This document shows positions 34,064 through 45,463 of a stretch of DNA of 64,000 nucleotides, piece after piece. The stretch comes from Spiroplasma syrphidicola EA-1. GTDB taxonomy: Bacteria; Bacillota_I; Bacilli_A; Mycoplasmatales; Mycoplasmataceae. Each line of letters begins with the position of its first letter. Positions within the stretch are counted from its first letter, which is position 1. The stretch is taken from assembly GCF_000400955.1 (NCBI RefSeq), contig NC_021284.1, positions 124,001 through 188,000 of the forward strand, in the 5' to 3' direction. The notes beneath the pieces were generated by a model. The model worked only from the letters and a program-made list of their open reading frames with translations. It did not search any database and was not told the origin of the DNA. Made by a program: the position numbers and the translations under genes.

Positions 34064-34263
34064 TCGGGTAATTCATTTTTAACAATTTGTTCAACGCCGT
34101 CTTTAATTGTCATATCAATTAATCCACAGTTTACACATGCTCCCCCAAGTCGAATGTAGACAATATCGTCTTTTAATTCGACAAATTCAATGTCCCCACC
34201 ATCTTGATTAATATAAGGGCGTAAATTATCAATAATATCTTTTGCTTGAGCATTTTTATCCAT
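34036..34263 (-). CDS. NifU C-terminal-domain (Nfu-type) iron-sulfur carrier
   Basis: This 75-residue protein is a stand-alone NifU/Nfu scaffold domain. It has NLRPYINQDGGDIEFVEL and the cluster-binding C43-V-N-C46 in GGACVNCGL. Such proteins hold a Fe-S cluster between two monomers and pass it to targets. No SUF genes lie nearby. It is transcribed against rpiB and ends inside the shared hairpin. Confidence 0.9.
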   Translation of the reverse strand: MDKNAQAKDIIDNLRPYINQDGGDIEFVELKDDIVYIRLGGACVNCGLIDMTIKDGVEQIVKNELPEIKAVEVVM

Positions 34264-34390
34264 TCATTCACCTACTTTAAAATATTATATCTTATTTTCG
34301 CAATTTCTTTAAAAAGTTTCTTTATTTACGAAAAGATAAGTTATATAATAAAAATAAGGACTAAATATTAAAAAAGGAGTAAATATTTTA

Positions 34391-35416
34391 ATGGTGGAAA
34401 ATAAGAATTTTAGTGTTTATGGCTTATCAGCTAGTGGGAAATTAGCTGATGAAATTTGCCAAATTTTAAATATTAAAAGAGAAGAAATGGAAATTATTCG
34501 TTTTGCGGATGGGGAAATTTTGACAAGAGCGGTCAATTCAGTGCGAGGGAAGGATATTTATATTATCCAGTCAACTTCAAACCCAGTTAATGAAAATTTA
34601 ATGGAATTATTAATTGCAATTGATGCTTTAAAAAGAGGAAGTGCTAATAGTATTAATGTTATTATTCCATATTTTGGTTATGCGCGCCAAGATCGAAAAG
34701 CAAAAGGACGTCAGCCAATTACTTGTAAATTAGTAGCCAATATGATTACAACAGCAGGAGCAACAAGAGTGATGACAATTGATCTTCACTCCCCACAAGC
34801 AATGGGATTCTTTGATGTTCCAGTTGATGATTTACGTTCAACTCAAGAATTTGTAAAAAGAATTATTGGGGAAATTGAAGCAGATGAAATTACTTCAGAA
34901 ATTACAATTGTTTCACCTGACCATGGTGGGTTAGTTCGTGTTCGCGAAGTTGCCGATAAATTGACAGGTTTACCAGTTAACATTGCTGTTATTGATAAAA
35001 AACGTTCACAACCAAATGTTAGTGAAGTCCAATTTGTTTTAGGGGATGTTAAAGACCGTGTTTGTTTTATTGTTGATGATATGATTGATACAGCGGGAAC
35101 AATTTGTAATGCCGCACGAGCATTAAAAGAAAATGGAGCAAAAGAAGTTTATTTATTAGCATGTCATGGGGTCTTTTCACCACCAGCTTGTGAAAGATTA
35201 TCAGCGTTAATTCAAGAAGGTATTGTTAAAAAAGTTATTGTAACTAATACAATTGATATTGCTCCTGAACGTCGTTTTGAGGGGTTAGAAGTTATTTCAA
35301 TTGCGGAATTAATTGCCAATATGATTGCAGCTGTTGTAAATAAAAATAGTTTATCAGATGTTTATTCACAATATAATGAAAAAATTAAGGAATTAATTAA
35401 ATTAATGAAAAAATAA
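34391..35416 (+). CDS. prs: Ribose-phosphate pyrophosphokinase (PRPP synthetase)
   Basis: This 341-residue enzyme makes PRPP from ribose-5-phosphate and ATP for nucleotide salvage. It shows RFADGEI, the ATP/flexible-loop region YARQDRKAKGRQPIT, the divalent-metal site DLHSPQAMGFFDVPVD and the PRPP loop VDDMIDTAGTI. It is slightly longer than the usual 315 residues because of a C-terminal tail. AAAGGAG precedes the ATG. A clean terminator follows. Confidence 0.96.
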   Translation: MVENKNFSVYGLSASGKLADEICQILNIKREEMEIIRFADGEILTRAVNSVRGKDIYIIQSTSNPVNENLMELLIAIDALKRGSANSINVIIPYFGYARQDRKAKGRQPITCKLVANMITTAGATRVMTIDLHSPQAMGFFDVPVDDLRSTQEFVKRIIGEIEADEITSEITIVSPDHGGLVRVREVADKLTGLPVNIAVIDKKRSQPNVSEVQFVLGDVKDRVCFIVDDMIDTAGTICNAARALKENGAKEVYLLACHGVFSPPACERLSALIQEGIVKKVIVTNTIDIAPERRFEGLEVISIAELIANMIAAVVNKNSLSDVYSQYNEKIKELIKLMKK

Positions 35417-35443
35417 GTCTACGAAGAAAGACTTATTTTTTTT
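35412..35443 (+). terminator. Terminator of prs
   Basis: AATAAGTCT (35412-35420) pairs perfectly with AGACTTATT (35429-35437), followed by T residues. The prs stop lies in the left arm. Confidence 0.85.
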
Positions 35444-35494
35444 ACAATTGTTAAGGTAAAATATATTTAAGAGGTTTAGTGAAGGGGTGAAGAA

Positions 35495-37459
35495 ATGTTT
35501 AAGTTAGTTTCCAATTATCAACCAGCAGGTGATCAACCACAAGCAATTGAAAATTTATTATTAGGACTTAAAAATAATAAAAAAAACCAAGTATTACTGG
35601 GAGCAACCGGAACTGGGAAAACTTTTACAATGGCTAATATTATTGAACACTATAATAAACCAACATTGGTAATGGCCCATAATAAAACATTAGCAATGCA
35701 ATTATATGTTGAATTAAAAGAGTTATTTCCTGATAATCGGGTTGAATATTTTGTTTCTAACTTTGACTTTTATCAACCAGAAGCTTATATTCCGAGTCGA
35801 GATTTATATATTGATAAAGATGCTAAACAAAATATGGAATTAGATATGATGCGCTTAAGTGCCTTTAATGCGTTAACTACTCGTAAAGATGTTATTGTTG
35901 TTGCATCTGTGGCGGCAATTTATGGGGCCCAAGATCCCAATGAGTATAAAAAATCATTTTTTCAATTAAATCGTGGGGAAAAAATTGGGAAAAAACAATT
36001 AACAAATTATTTAGTTTCGTCTGGTTATGTTCGTAATGATATTGAACAAATTCCAGGAACTTTTAGTGCAAAGGGTGATGTTATTAAAATTGTTCCGGGA
36101 TGAAATATTAAAACCTTTATTCGGATTGATTTATTTGGGGATGAAATTGATGACATTTGCTATATTGATGGATTAAATGGGGATGTGACCCAACGGTTAT
36201 CAACTTTAACAATTTTTCCGGCCCAGGATTATATTACTTCCCCAGAACGGTTAACAAAAGCAATTGAGTTAATTGAAAAAGAATTGGTTGTAAGGTTGGA
36301 AGAATTAAAACAAGAAGGAAAAAATGTCGAAGCGCAACGGTTAAAACAACGAACAGAATATGATTTAGACATGCTTCGAGAAAGTGGGATTTGTTCCGGG
36401 ATTGAAAACTATTCTCGTCATCTTGATTTACGCCAAGAAGGTGAACCACCTTATACTTTAATTGATTTTTTTGGTGATGATTTTTTAACAATTATTGATG
36501 AATCCCATATGTCAATTCCGCAAATTAGAGCAATGTATAATACTGACCGAAGCCGGAAAGAAACCTTAGTTAATTATGGTTTTCGCTTAAAAAGTGCGTT
36601 AGATAACCGCCCATTAAATTTTGAAGAATTTAATGGTAAATTAAAAAATACAATTTATGTTTCAGCGACACCAGCGGAGTATGAATTAGAATTAGCCCAT
36701 CAACAAGTTGCTGAACAAATTATTCGTCCAACGGGATTATTAGATCCAACTGTGGAAGTAAAACAAACGGTTGGGCAAATTGATGATATTATTGCCCAAA
36801 TTAAAGAACGGCGAGCAAAAAATGAACGGGTATTTATTACCACTTTAACAATTCGAATGTCTGAAGATTTAACAAGTTATTTACAAGAACAAGATATTAA
36901 AGTAGCATACTTGCATAGTGAATTAAAAACATTAGAACGTAGTCAAATTTTATTAGACTTGCGAAAAGGGGTTTATGATTGTATAGTTGGGGTTAACTTA
37001 ATTCGGGAAGGAATTGATATTCCCGAAGTTTCGTTGATTTGTATTTTAGATGCTGATAAACAAGGGTTTTTACGTAATACGCGTAGTTTAATCCAAACAA
37101 TTGGGCGCGCAGCACGTAATGCCCATGGGCATGTTATTCTTTATGCTGATACAATGTCTGATGCAATGGTCCAAGCGATTAAAGAAACACAACGTCGTCG
37201 GGCAATTCAAGAAGCGTATAATAATAAATATGATATTATTCCCCAAACGATTATTAAAGCAATTCGTGATTATACTAACATTCGGATGCAAGATCAAAAA
37301 TTACATAAAATTAAAAATAAAAACTCAAAAGAATATAAAACAGCAAAAGAAGGATTATTACAGGATTTACGCAAACAAATGTATGAAGCTAGTGAAAAAT
37401 TAGATTTTGAGAAGGCGGCAGAATTAAGAGATATCATTCTTGAAATTGAAGCGGAATAA
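35495..37459 (+). CDS. uvrB: Excinuclease ABC subunit B
   Basis: This 654-residue helicase-like protein is the damage-verification subunit of nucleotide excision repair. It shows the Q motif [16 protein letters not shown], Walker A GATGTGKT, the beta-hairpin region YYQPEAYIP-like segment, DESHM, and helicase motifs V/VI ([23 protein letters not shown]). A C-terminal UVR motif ([20 protein letters not shown]) binds UvrA or UvrC. A TGA Trp at 36101 is read through. uvrA is at 55058. GAAGGGGTG precedes the ATG. Confidence 0.97.
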
Positions 37460-37503
37460 TGAGAACATATAAGTAGAAACAAAAGGGCAGAATAGGTGGA
37501 AAA

Positions 37504-38430
37504 ATGGCAAAGTTTACAGTGCAAGATATTATAGATAAGTTTAAATATGAATTATTGGTAGGAGCTGATAATTTAAGCCGGGAAATTAAAGTATATGGGA
37601 TAAATCGCCCAGGACTAGAATTAGCTGGTTTTGACCCGGAAAAAGATAATTTAAATCGCCGGGTAATTTTGTTATCAAACAAAGAACAAATGTATGTTCA
37701 AACTTTAAGTGAAGAAATCCGCCGTGCGCGTTATGAGTTTATTTTAAATGAAAATATTCCGTTGGTAATTTTAACAGAAAAGTTTACTGATCCACTGTTA
37801 CTAGAAATTGCTAGAACACATCAGTGTCCAGTAGCAAGAGCAACCGGGATTACAACAAGTCGGTTATACCAAACTTTGTTAGAATATTTTGATGAATATT
37901 TTTCACCAACATATGAAGAACATGGCTCATTAATTAATATCTTTGGAAAAGGGGTATTACTAATTGGGAAATCCGGAATTGGGAAATCAGAAATTACCTT
38001 AGAATTGGTGAAAAAAAACCACTTGTTTGTTGGTGATGATCGCATTGTTATCCAACAACGTAATAATAAACTTTTTGGCCGTTCCCATGAAATTCTAAAA
38101 AACCTAATTGAAGTAAGAGGATTAGGAATTTTAGATTTAAGTAAAATCTATGGTTTACAAATCTTATTAGAAGAAACAACCGTTGATTTGGTAATTGAAT
38201 TAATTTTATTAGATAATGAAGAATATAAAACAATTGATCGTTTAGGGGCAAAGTATAACTATACAACAATTCTTGAAACAAAAGTACCAATTATTAAAAT
38301 TCCAGTTACTTATGGGCGTAGTGTTAGTGAGTTAGTGGAAACTGCTGTTTCAAAACTAAAATTAGAAGAAGCTGGTTTTTCATCCCTAAAACTATTAGAA
38401 CAACAGTTTAAAAAATATTCAGAAGAATAG
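37504..38430 (+). CDS. hprK: HPr kinase/phosphorylase
   Basis: This 308-residue bifunctional enzyme phosphorylates HPr at its regulatory Ser and removes the phosphate, linking sugar uptake to glycolytic flux. It has an N-terminal DRTGG-like domain (RPGLELAGF), the P-loop GKSGIGKSE (about 157-165), VGDDRI and EVRGLGILDLSKIYG, the HprK signature. Downstream lgt and trxB give the order hprK-lgt-trxB common in Firmicutes. Confidence 0.95.
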   Translation: MAKFTVQDIIDKFKYELLVGADNLSREIKVYGINRPGLELAGFDPEKDNLNRRVILLSNKEQMYVQTLSEEIRRARYEFILNENIPLVILTEKFTDPLLLEIARTHQCPVARATGITTSRLYQTLLEYFDEYFSPTYEEHGSLINIFGKGVLLIGKSGIGKSEITLELVKKNHLFVGDDRIVIQQRNNKLFGRSHEILKNLIEVRGLGILDLSKIYGLQILLEETTVDLVIELILLDNEEYKTIDRLGAKYNYTTILETKVPIIKIPVTYGRSVSELVETAVSKLKLEEAGFSSLKLLEQQFKKYSEE

Positions 38431-38443
38431 AGGAGATTTTTAA

Positions 38444-39658
38444 GTGAATTTATCAACTTGAGTAGCTCAGGATATGTATTGAGGGTGGTTTCGACCATAC
38501 TGACTTTTTATTTTTTGTGGTTTTTTAATTACGATTTTAATTTCATGATTTCGTTTTAAAAAGCGTCATATTCCAACACAAGGCCTTTATATTGCGATTT
38601 TTTTACTAACTCCATTTGCTTTAATTGGGGCCAGTATTTTTGGGAAATTAGATATTATTCACCCTGTCCAGTTTTATCAGTTATTTATGTTTTGACTACC
38701 GGGAATGAGTATTCATGGGGGGTTATTATTCGGATTAATTGCTGGTTGAGGATGATTTGGCTATGAGGCTCGAAAAAATAATATCTCAATTTGAGTTTAT
38801 GCTGACTTAATTATTCCTAATATTTTAATAGCCCAAGCATTAGGGCGTTGGGGGAACTTTTTTAACCACGAATTATTGGGAGCTCCAGTTGATCGTAGTG
38901 CCTTAATGTGGTTACCAAGCTTTATTCGGGATAATTTATTTAAGTGATATATAGATCCAAATGGAATTATTGATCCACAAACAAATGTAATAACAGCAGG
39001 AGGGCATATTCCATTTGATCCAACTAATCCTGATTTTTGAAATAAAATTCAATATTTTCAACCAATTTTCTTATATGAATCATTTGCTAATGTGATGTTA
39101 TGAGCTGTAATTGTCTTTTTAGTTCCGGCAATATTTCGCTATAGTTACTACTGACAATTTAAAAAACGGGAGCCAGATTTTGCGACATTATCGTACAAAG
39201 GGGTTTGAGATAAATGGTATTATGATGTCCATCCTGACCAACAAACGGTACGGAATTTATCACAGCAAGAAAATTTAAAGAAAATTTATTTTAAAAACAT
39301 TTATAAGGTACCCCGTTGAGAACGATTTAAAATTCGGTTAAAATATTTGGGTGCGAGAATTAAACAAACTTTTAGATCAAATCGCGAGAAATTAGAAAAA
39401 ATTCAAAATCCCCATAATTTAATTATTTTACGTAGTGGGGTCCAAGCAGGATTGTATATTTTTGGTTATAATATTATTCGTCTGATTTTAGAATTACAGC
39501 GAACAGATCAAGATTTATTTATTAAAAATGCGCGGGTATTAGATTATGTTATTATTAGTTTAATGATTTTAATAGGGGCAGTGTTAGTGCTTTTTGCCCA
39601 ATTTATTTCGGTTAAAAAATGAAGAAAAGGTGGATGATTATATGAAAAACAATACTAA
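38444..39658 (+). CDS. lgt: Prolipoprotein diacylglyceryl transferase
   Basis: This 404-residue membrane enzyme attaches diacylglycerol to the lipobox Cys of prolipoproteins. The signature GRWGNFFNHELLG is present, with HGGLLFG and FLYESFANV. It is longer than typical Lgt (about 280) because of a charged insert (about 245-305) before the last helix. The start is GTG 38444, 8 nt after AGGAG; it follows hprK by 13 nt. A dozen or more TGA Trp codons occur, including two near the end. The last 17 nt overlap trxB in another frame. Confidence 0.93.
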
Positions 39659-40586
39659 TGAAATTTATGATATTTTAATTATTGGGGCTGGACCAGCTGG
39701 TATGACTGCAGCAATTTATGCTGCCCGGGCAATGGCCAAAATTGCAATGATTGAAAAAGGGGCTCCCGGTGGAAAAGTAACTAAGACAAGTGAGATTGAA
39801 AATTATCCTGGGTTTGATTCAATTTTAGGACCAGATTTGGCTTATAAAATGTTTGAACAAACACAAAAATTACAAATTCCTTATGTTGGCGAAAAAATTA
39901 CAGAAGTGAAAAAAGACCCCGCAACTAATTTATTTGAATTAGTAACATTATCAGAAAAAAGTTATTATGCTCGTGCCGTTATTGTTGCAACAGGAACAGT
40001 TGAACGAAAAATTGGAATTCCTGGGGAATTAGATTTATATGGGATGGGAGTTTCATATTGCGCGGTTTGTGATGGAGCCTTATTTAGAGACAAAGATGTT
40101 GCTGTTGTGGGTGGTGGATATGCGGCTTTAGAAGAAGCAATGTATTTAACAAAGTTTGCTAATAAAGTTTACTTGATTCACCGCCGTGATCAATTCCGCG
40201 CTGATAAAAATGTTGTTGAAAAAGCTAAAAATAATCCTAAAATTGAGTTTGTCGTTGATACAGTATCAACCGAAATTAAAGGGGCCGAAAGTAAAAAAGT
40301 AACTGGTTTGGTTGTTAAAAATGTTAAAACAAATGCTGTTAAAGAATTAGCAGTTAGTGGCGTATTCCCCTATATTGGTTCAATCCCAATTACCCAATTT
40401 TTAGAAAAAATGGATGTTTTGGATGAAAATAATTATGTTATTGTTGATAGCAAAGGGGCAACAAAAGTCCCAGGTTTATTCGCAGCAGGGGATGTGACAA
40501 ATACAACACTACGCCAAATTGCAACAGCAGTTAGTGATGGTTCAAAGGCAGGACAGTTTGCGGTTGAATATCTTGATAATTTATAA
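39642..40586 (+). CDS. trxB: Thioredoxin reductase
   Basis: This 314-residue flavoprotein reduces thioredoxin with NADPH. It has the FAD motif GAGPAGM, the redox pair C140-A-V-C143-D, the NADPH motif GGGYAALEEA with HRRDQFRA (the Arg residues that select NADPH) and GLFAAGDVTN near the end. AAAGGTGG lies 8 nt before the ATG, inside lgt. It starts before lgt ends, so translation is probably coupled. Confidence 0.94.
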   Translation: MKNNTNEIYDILIIGAGPAGMTAAIYAARAMAKIAMIEKGAPGGKVTKTSEIENYPGFDSILGPDLAYKMFEQTQKLQIPYVGEKITEVKKDPATNLFELVTLSEKSYYARAVIVATGTVERKIGIPGELDLYGMGVSYCAVCDGALFRDKDVAVVGGGYAALEEAMYLTKFANKVYLIHRRDQFRADKNVVEKAKNNPKIEFVVDTVSTEIKGAESKKVTGLVVKNVKTNAVKELAVSGVFPYIGSIPITQFLEKMDVLDENNYVIVDSKGATKVPGLFAAGDVTNTTLRQIATAVSDGSKAGQFAVEYLDNL

Positions 40587-40653
40587 GGAAATTAAATAAT
40601 TAGTGTTAAAATAAAAGAGAAAAATTAAAAGAAGAGAGAAAGAGGAATTTTTT

Positions 40654-41889
40654 ATGGCAAAAAAAGAATTAAAAGATGTTAGTGTTAGTGGGAAAAAAGT
40701 TTTAGTTCGTGTTGATTTTAACGTTCCAATGAAAAATGGAACAGTAACAAATGATAATCGAATTACTGCCGCTTTACCAACAATTCAATACTTAATTGAA
40801 AACGGAGCAAAAGTGATTTTATTTTCACACTTAGGGAAAGTAAAAGTTGAAGAAGATTTAAAAAAATTAGATATGCAACCAGTTGCTGATGTGTTAGCAC
40901 AAAAATTAAATAAAACAGTAAAATTTGTCCCAACATTTGAAGGGTCAGAATTAGAAGAAGCAATTAATAGTATGGCAAATGGAGAAGTTATTTTATTCCA
41001 AAATACTCGTTTTGCTGATATTATTGATGGCAATGGTCAAATTTGCTTAGATGATAAAGGGCAAGCAGCAGCAAAAAGAGAAAGTAAAAATAATCCAGAA
41101 TTAGGAAAATATTGAGCAAGTCTAGGGGATGTTTTTGTTAATGATGCCTTTGGAACTGCCCACCGTGCGCATGCTTCAAACGTTGGAATTGCTTCAAACA
41201 TTGCCGAATCATGTTTAGGATTTTTAGTTGAAAAAGAAGTAAAAATGTTATCACAAGGAGTTGATCAACCAGCAAAACCATTTGTTGCTATCCTTGGGGG
41301 AGCAAAAGTTTCAGATAAAATTGATGTTATTGAAAACTTATTAAATAAAGCTGATAAAATTTTAATTGGTGGAGGAATGGCATATACTTTTGCTGTTGCC
41401 AAAGGTGATAAAGTTGGAAAATCATTATTAGAAAATGACAAAATTGAAGTTGCAAAAAACTTTTTAGCAAAAGGGAAAGATAAAATTATTTTACCAATTG
41501 ATAATATTGAAGCACCAGAATTTGCTGATGTGGAAGGAAAAATTACTCCTGATGCCAACATTGATGATGGTTACATGGGATTAGACATTGGGCCAAAAAC
41601 TGTTGAATTATTTACAAAAGAATTGCAAGATGCAAAAACAGTGGTTTGAAATGGACCAATGGGAGTTTTTGAATTTGAAAACTATAATAAAGGAACAAAA
41701 GCAGTTTGTGCGGCAATTGCTAATCTAACTGATGCCTTTACTTTAATTGGTGGAGGAGACTCTGCTGCTGCTGCAATTCAATTAGGCTATAAAGATAAAT
41801 TTACTTATATTTCAACTGGTGGAGGAGCTAGTTTAGAATATATGGAAGGAAAAGTCTTACCAGGAATTGCTGCTGTTCAAGATAAATAA
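40654..41889 (+). CDS. pgk: Phosphoglycerate kinase
   Basis: This 411-residue glycolytic enzyme transfers phosphate from 1,3-bisphosphoglycerate to ADP. It shows [14 protein letters not shown], the substrate motif [38 protein letters not shown] and [11 protein letters not shown] Trp codons lie at 41113 and 41647. AGAGAAAGAGG precedes the ATG. It is a single-gene unit with its own terminator, apart from gap and tpiA. Confidence 0.97.
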
Positions 41890-41892
41890 AAC

Positions 41893-41935
41893 AATAAAAC
41901 TACACTAATTTACCAGTGTAGTTTTATTTTATTCT
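41893..41935 (+). terminator. Terminator of pgk
   Basis: A perfect 14-bp stem: AATAAAACTACACT (41893-41906) with AGTGTAGTTTTATT (41915-41928), then a T-rich run. Confidence 0.9.
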
Positions 41936-42037
41936 CTTTTCCCACACTAGATTTTACTGATTTTATGATAGAATAAAAATGGTTGAATTAACACCAATTT
42001 TAATAAATATAAGCTAAAAATTTAAGGAGAAGTATAA

Positions 42038-44422
42038 ATGGGAGCAAGCGATAAAAAAATAATTAGAAAACATAATAAAACTGTTGATAAAATTTTTGAA
42101 TTAGAAACAGTAATGCAAGGCTTAACAGATGAACAGTTAAAAGCAAAAACAACCGAGTTTAAAGACCGCCTAAAGAATGGGGAAACATTAGACGATTTAT
42201 TAGTTGATGCTTTTGCCGTAGCTCGTGAAGCAGCACGCCGCTTATTAAACTTACATGCTTATCGTGTCCAATTAATTGGGGGAATTGTTTTACACCAAGG
42301 GGATGTGGCAGAAATGAAAACCGGGGAAGGAAAAACCCTAACAGCTTTAATGCCAACCTATTTAAATGCCCTTGATGGTAGAGGGGTTCACGTTATTACA
42401 GTTAATGAATATTTATCAAAACGGGACTCAGAAATTAACGGCGAAGTTCTTAATTTTTTAGGTTTAACAGTGGGGTTAAACTTAAGAAGTTTAAGTAAAG
42501 AACAAAAACGTGTAGCTTATAGTATGGATGTTACTTATACAACAAATGCCGAATTGGGATTTGATTATTTACGTGATAATATGGTTAAACGCTTTGAAGA
42601 TAAAGTCCAACGTGGCTTAAATTATGCGATTATTGATGAGGCTGATTCAATTTTAATTGATGAGTCAAGAACGCCGTTAATTATTTCGGGGGGTCGTCAA
42701 AATCGTACGCCACAATATTTAGCTGCTGATAATTTTGCCAAAGTTTTAAACCGGGATGAAGATTTAGAAATTGATTTAGAAACAAAACAAGTCTATCTAA
42801 CCCCAACGGGAATTAAAAAAGCGGAAAAAACTTTTTCGATTAAATCACTTTTTGATATTCAAAATACCGAATTATATCACTTAGTTTTAAATGCTTTAAA
42901 AGCTAATTTTGTTTTTAAAAATGGTGTTGAATATGTTGTCCAAAATGGGGAAATTGTTTTAGTTGATCAATTTACTGGTCGATTAATGCCCGGAAGAGCT
43001 TATAGTGATGGTTTACAACAATCATTACAAGCAAAAGAAAATGTTGAAATTGAACAAGAAACAATTACAATGGCGACAATTACCTATCAAAACTTTTTCC
43101 GTTTATATAATAAACTAAGTGGGATGACAGGGACTGCTAAAACTGAAGAAGAAGAATTTGTTAAAATTTATAATATGCGTGTTATCCAAGTACCAACTAA
43201 TCGCCCATTAGTTCGGTTAGATGAACCAGATTATATGTTTGCAAATCGTGATGCTAAAATGAATGCAATGTTAGAAGAAATTATTAAATTGCATGAAAAA
43301 GGGCAACCAATTTTAATTGGGACAACTTCTGTTGAATCATCAGAAATCGTTTCTCATTATTTACAAAAAGCTAATTTAAAATTTGAAATGTTAAATGCGA
43401 AAAACCATGAACGTGAGGCTGACATTATTGCTAAAGCTGGTGAAAAAGGAGCAATTACCCTAGCAACAAATATGGCTGGACGGGGAACTGATATTAAGTT
43501 AGCATCTGGAGTGCAAGAGTTAGGTGGTCTAGCTGTTTTTGGAGTTGAGCGAAATGAAGCTCGTCGGATTGATAATCAGTTACGTGGTCGTTCAGGAAGA
43601 CAAGGAGATGCTGGGTTTTCACGTTTCTATGTTGCAATGGATGATGATCTAATGTTACGGTTTGGTGGCGAAAGATTGCGTCGAATTTTTGGTCGTTTAG
43701 GAACTGATTTTATTCAGTCAAAAATGCTAACAAGAGCAATTTCAAATGCCCAAAAAAAAGTTGAAGGAATGAATTTTGATCAACGAAAACATATTTTAGA
43801 TTATGATAATGTTTTAGCACAACACCGTGAAGCAATGTATTCACGTCGTGATCAAATTTTAACGGTGAATGAATTAAAACCAATTATTAAAAAAATGCAA
43901 TATTCTGCTGCATATGACTTAACACGGATGTTTGGGAATGAATCACATGGTGAATGATTTATCAATTATGATGAATTAATTAAAGGGGTTGATGGTAAAG
44001 TTATTGCCCCTGGAACATTAGTTAAAGAAGATTTAGAAAAAATGAATCGTAATGAAGTTGCAAAACATTTAAGCAATTTAATGTATGATTTTTATCTAGC
44101 GCGGATTAATGATGTTCCCGGTGAAGTTATGATTCAAATTGAACGCAATACAATTATTATGGCTTTTGATAATTATTGAACTAAACATATTGATCAAGCA
44201 AGTAAATTACGTAGTGGGATTTACCTACGTAGTTATGCCCAAACTAATCCTTTACATGCTTATGTTGAAGAAGCCGCAAAATTGTTTGAAAATATGCAAA
44301 TCGCAATTGCACACGAAGTAGTAATTAAATTAGCAAATGTTGTTGTTCGGCTAGTTGATAATAATGAACAACCATTACAAGATGTTGAGGAAGAAGTTCG
44401 TGAATTTAAACAAAAAGGTTAA
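42038..44422 (+). CDS. secA: Preprotein translocase ATPase SecA
   Basis: This 794-residue motor pushes unfolded proteins through SecYEG. It shows VLHQGDVAEMKTGEGKTLTA (Walker A), TTNAELGFDYLRDNM, DEADSILIDESRTPL (Walker B) and ATNMAGRGTDIKL, then RIDNQLRGRSGRQGD. The C-terminal zinc-binding, SecB-docking tail is absent, as expected where SecB is lacking. TGA Trp codons at 43955 and 44177. AAGGAGAAG precedes the ATG. Confidence 0.96.
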
Positions 44423-44464
44423 TTAATAAAACTAATAGTTAAAGGACTATTAAAGGAGGAAAAA

Positions 44465-45400
44465 ATGAGTTTTGCGCTAAATGTAAAAGAAGAAATTAGT
44501 AAAAAATCCTTTGATTTAGCTAGTCAAAAATCTTTTTTATCAGGTTTTATTAAATATAATATGAATTTAAAATTAAATAATAATTATTTTAATTTTGAAG
44601 TCAGTTCGATTAGTAATTCAATTATCCGGATGGTTTATGGTTTTTTAAAAAATTTATATCAAACAGATATTGAAGTTATTATTATTCAGTCCAATAAACT
44701 TAAGAAAACAAAAACATTTGTTTTAAAAATTAAAAAAGATGCCGTTAAAATTTTGACAGATTTAAATATTTACAATTTTGAAACTAATCAAAAAAATATT
44801 GCCCCAAATAGTGATTGATCAGAGCGGGAAGTGCGGGCCTATATTGCCGGGATTTTTATTGCTTGTGGGAGCGTTAATTCCCCAGAAACTAGTAATTATC
44901 ATTTAGAAGTTCAATTTTTAGAAGAAGCTTCAGCTCTAGCCTTTAAAAGACTATTAACTAAATTTTATTTTTCTTTTCGGATTATTAAACGTAATGATAA
45001 ATATGTTTGCTATATTAAAAAAGCAATTTTAGTTTCCGACTTTTTAAAATTAATTGATGCCGTTAATAATGTTTTAGAGTTTGAAAATACACGGATTTCT
45101 CGCGACATTACCAATAGTATTAATCGTTTGAATAATATTGAAATTTCAAATCAGCAAAAGGCCATTAAAGCCGCCGAAGAACAAATTACGATGATTAATT
45201 ATTTAATTGAGCACAATTTTTTTAATTTACTAGGTCATAATACTCAGAAAGTTGCGTTGTTAAGATTAGAAAATCCAGATTCGTCACTACAAGATTTATC
45301 AAATTTATTATTTGAAAAAGAAAATCTCGAGATTTCAAAATCAGGAATTAACCACTTATTCCGGGAAATAAAGACAAAATATTATAATAATTTAAAATAA
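44465..45400 (+). CDS. whiA: WhiA-type DNA-binding protein
   Basis: This 311-residue protein has the LAGLIDADG-like WhiA core (REVRAYIAGIFIACGSVNSP, then YHLEVQF) and a C-terminal helix-turn-helix (DSSLQDLSNLL, SKSGINHLFREI). WhiA lacks nuclease activity and acts as a regulator; in mollicutes it has been linked to control of ribosomal protein genes, though its role in this cell is inferred. A TGA Trp lies at 44816. AAAGGAGG precedes the ATG; it follows secA by 42 nt. Confidence 0.92.
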
Positions 45401-45463
45401 ACTATGTTATAATAATACGCAATATGTATTAAAAATTAACGAAAAAAAGAATAAGGAGAAATA

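Noticed and set aside
37821-38045. Minus-strand reading frames inside hprK and similar ones inside pgk, uvrA and other genes
   Set aside because: They lie opposite genes with clear family motifs, have no ribosome sites and look like codon-use shadows.
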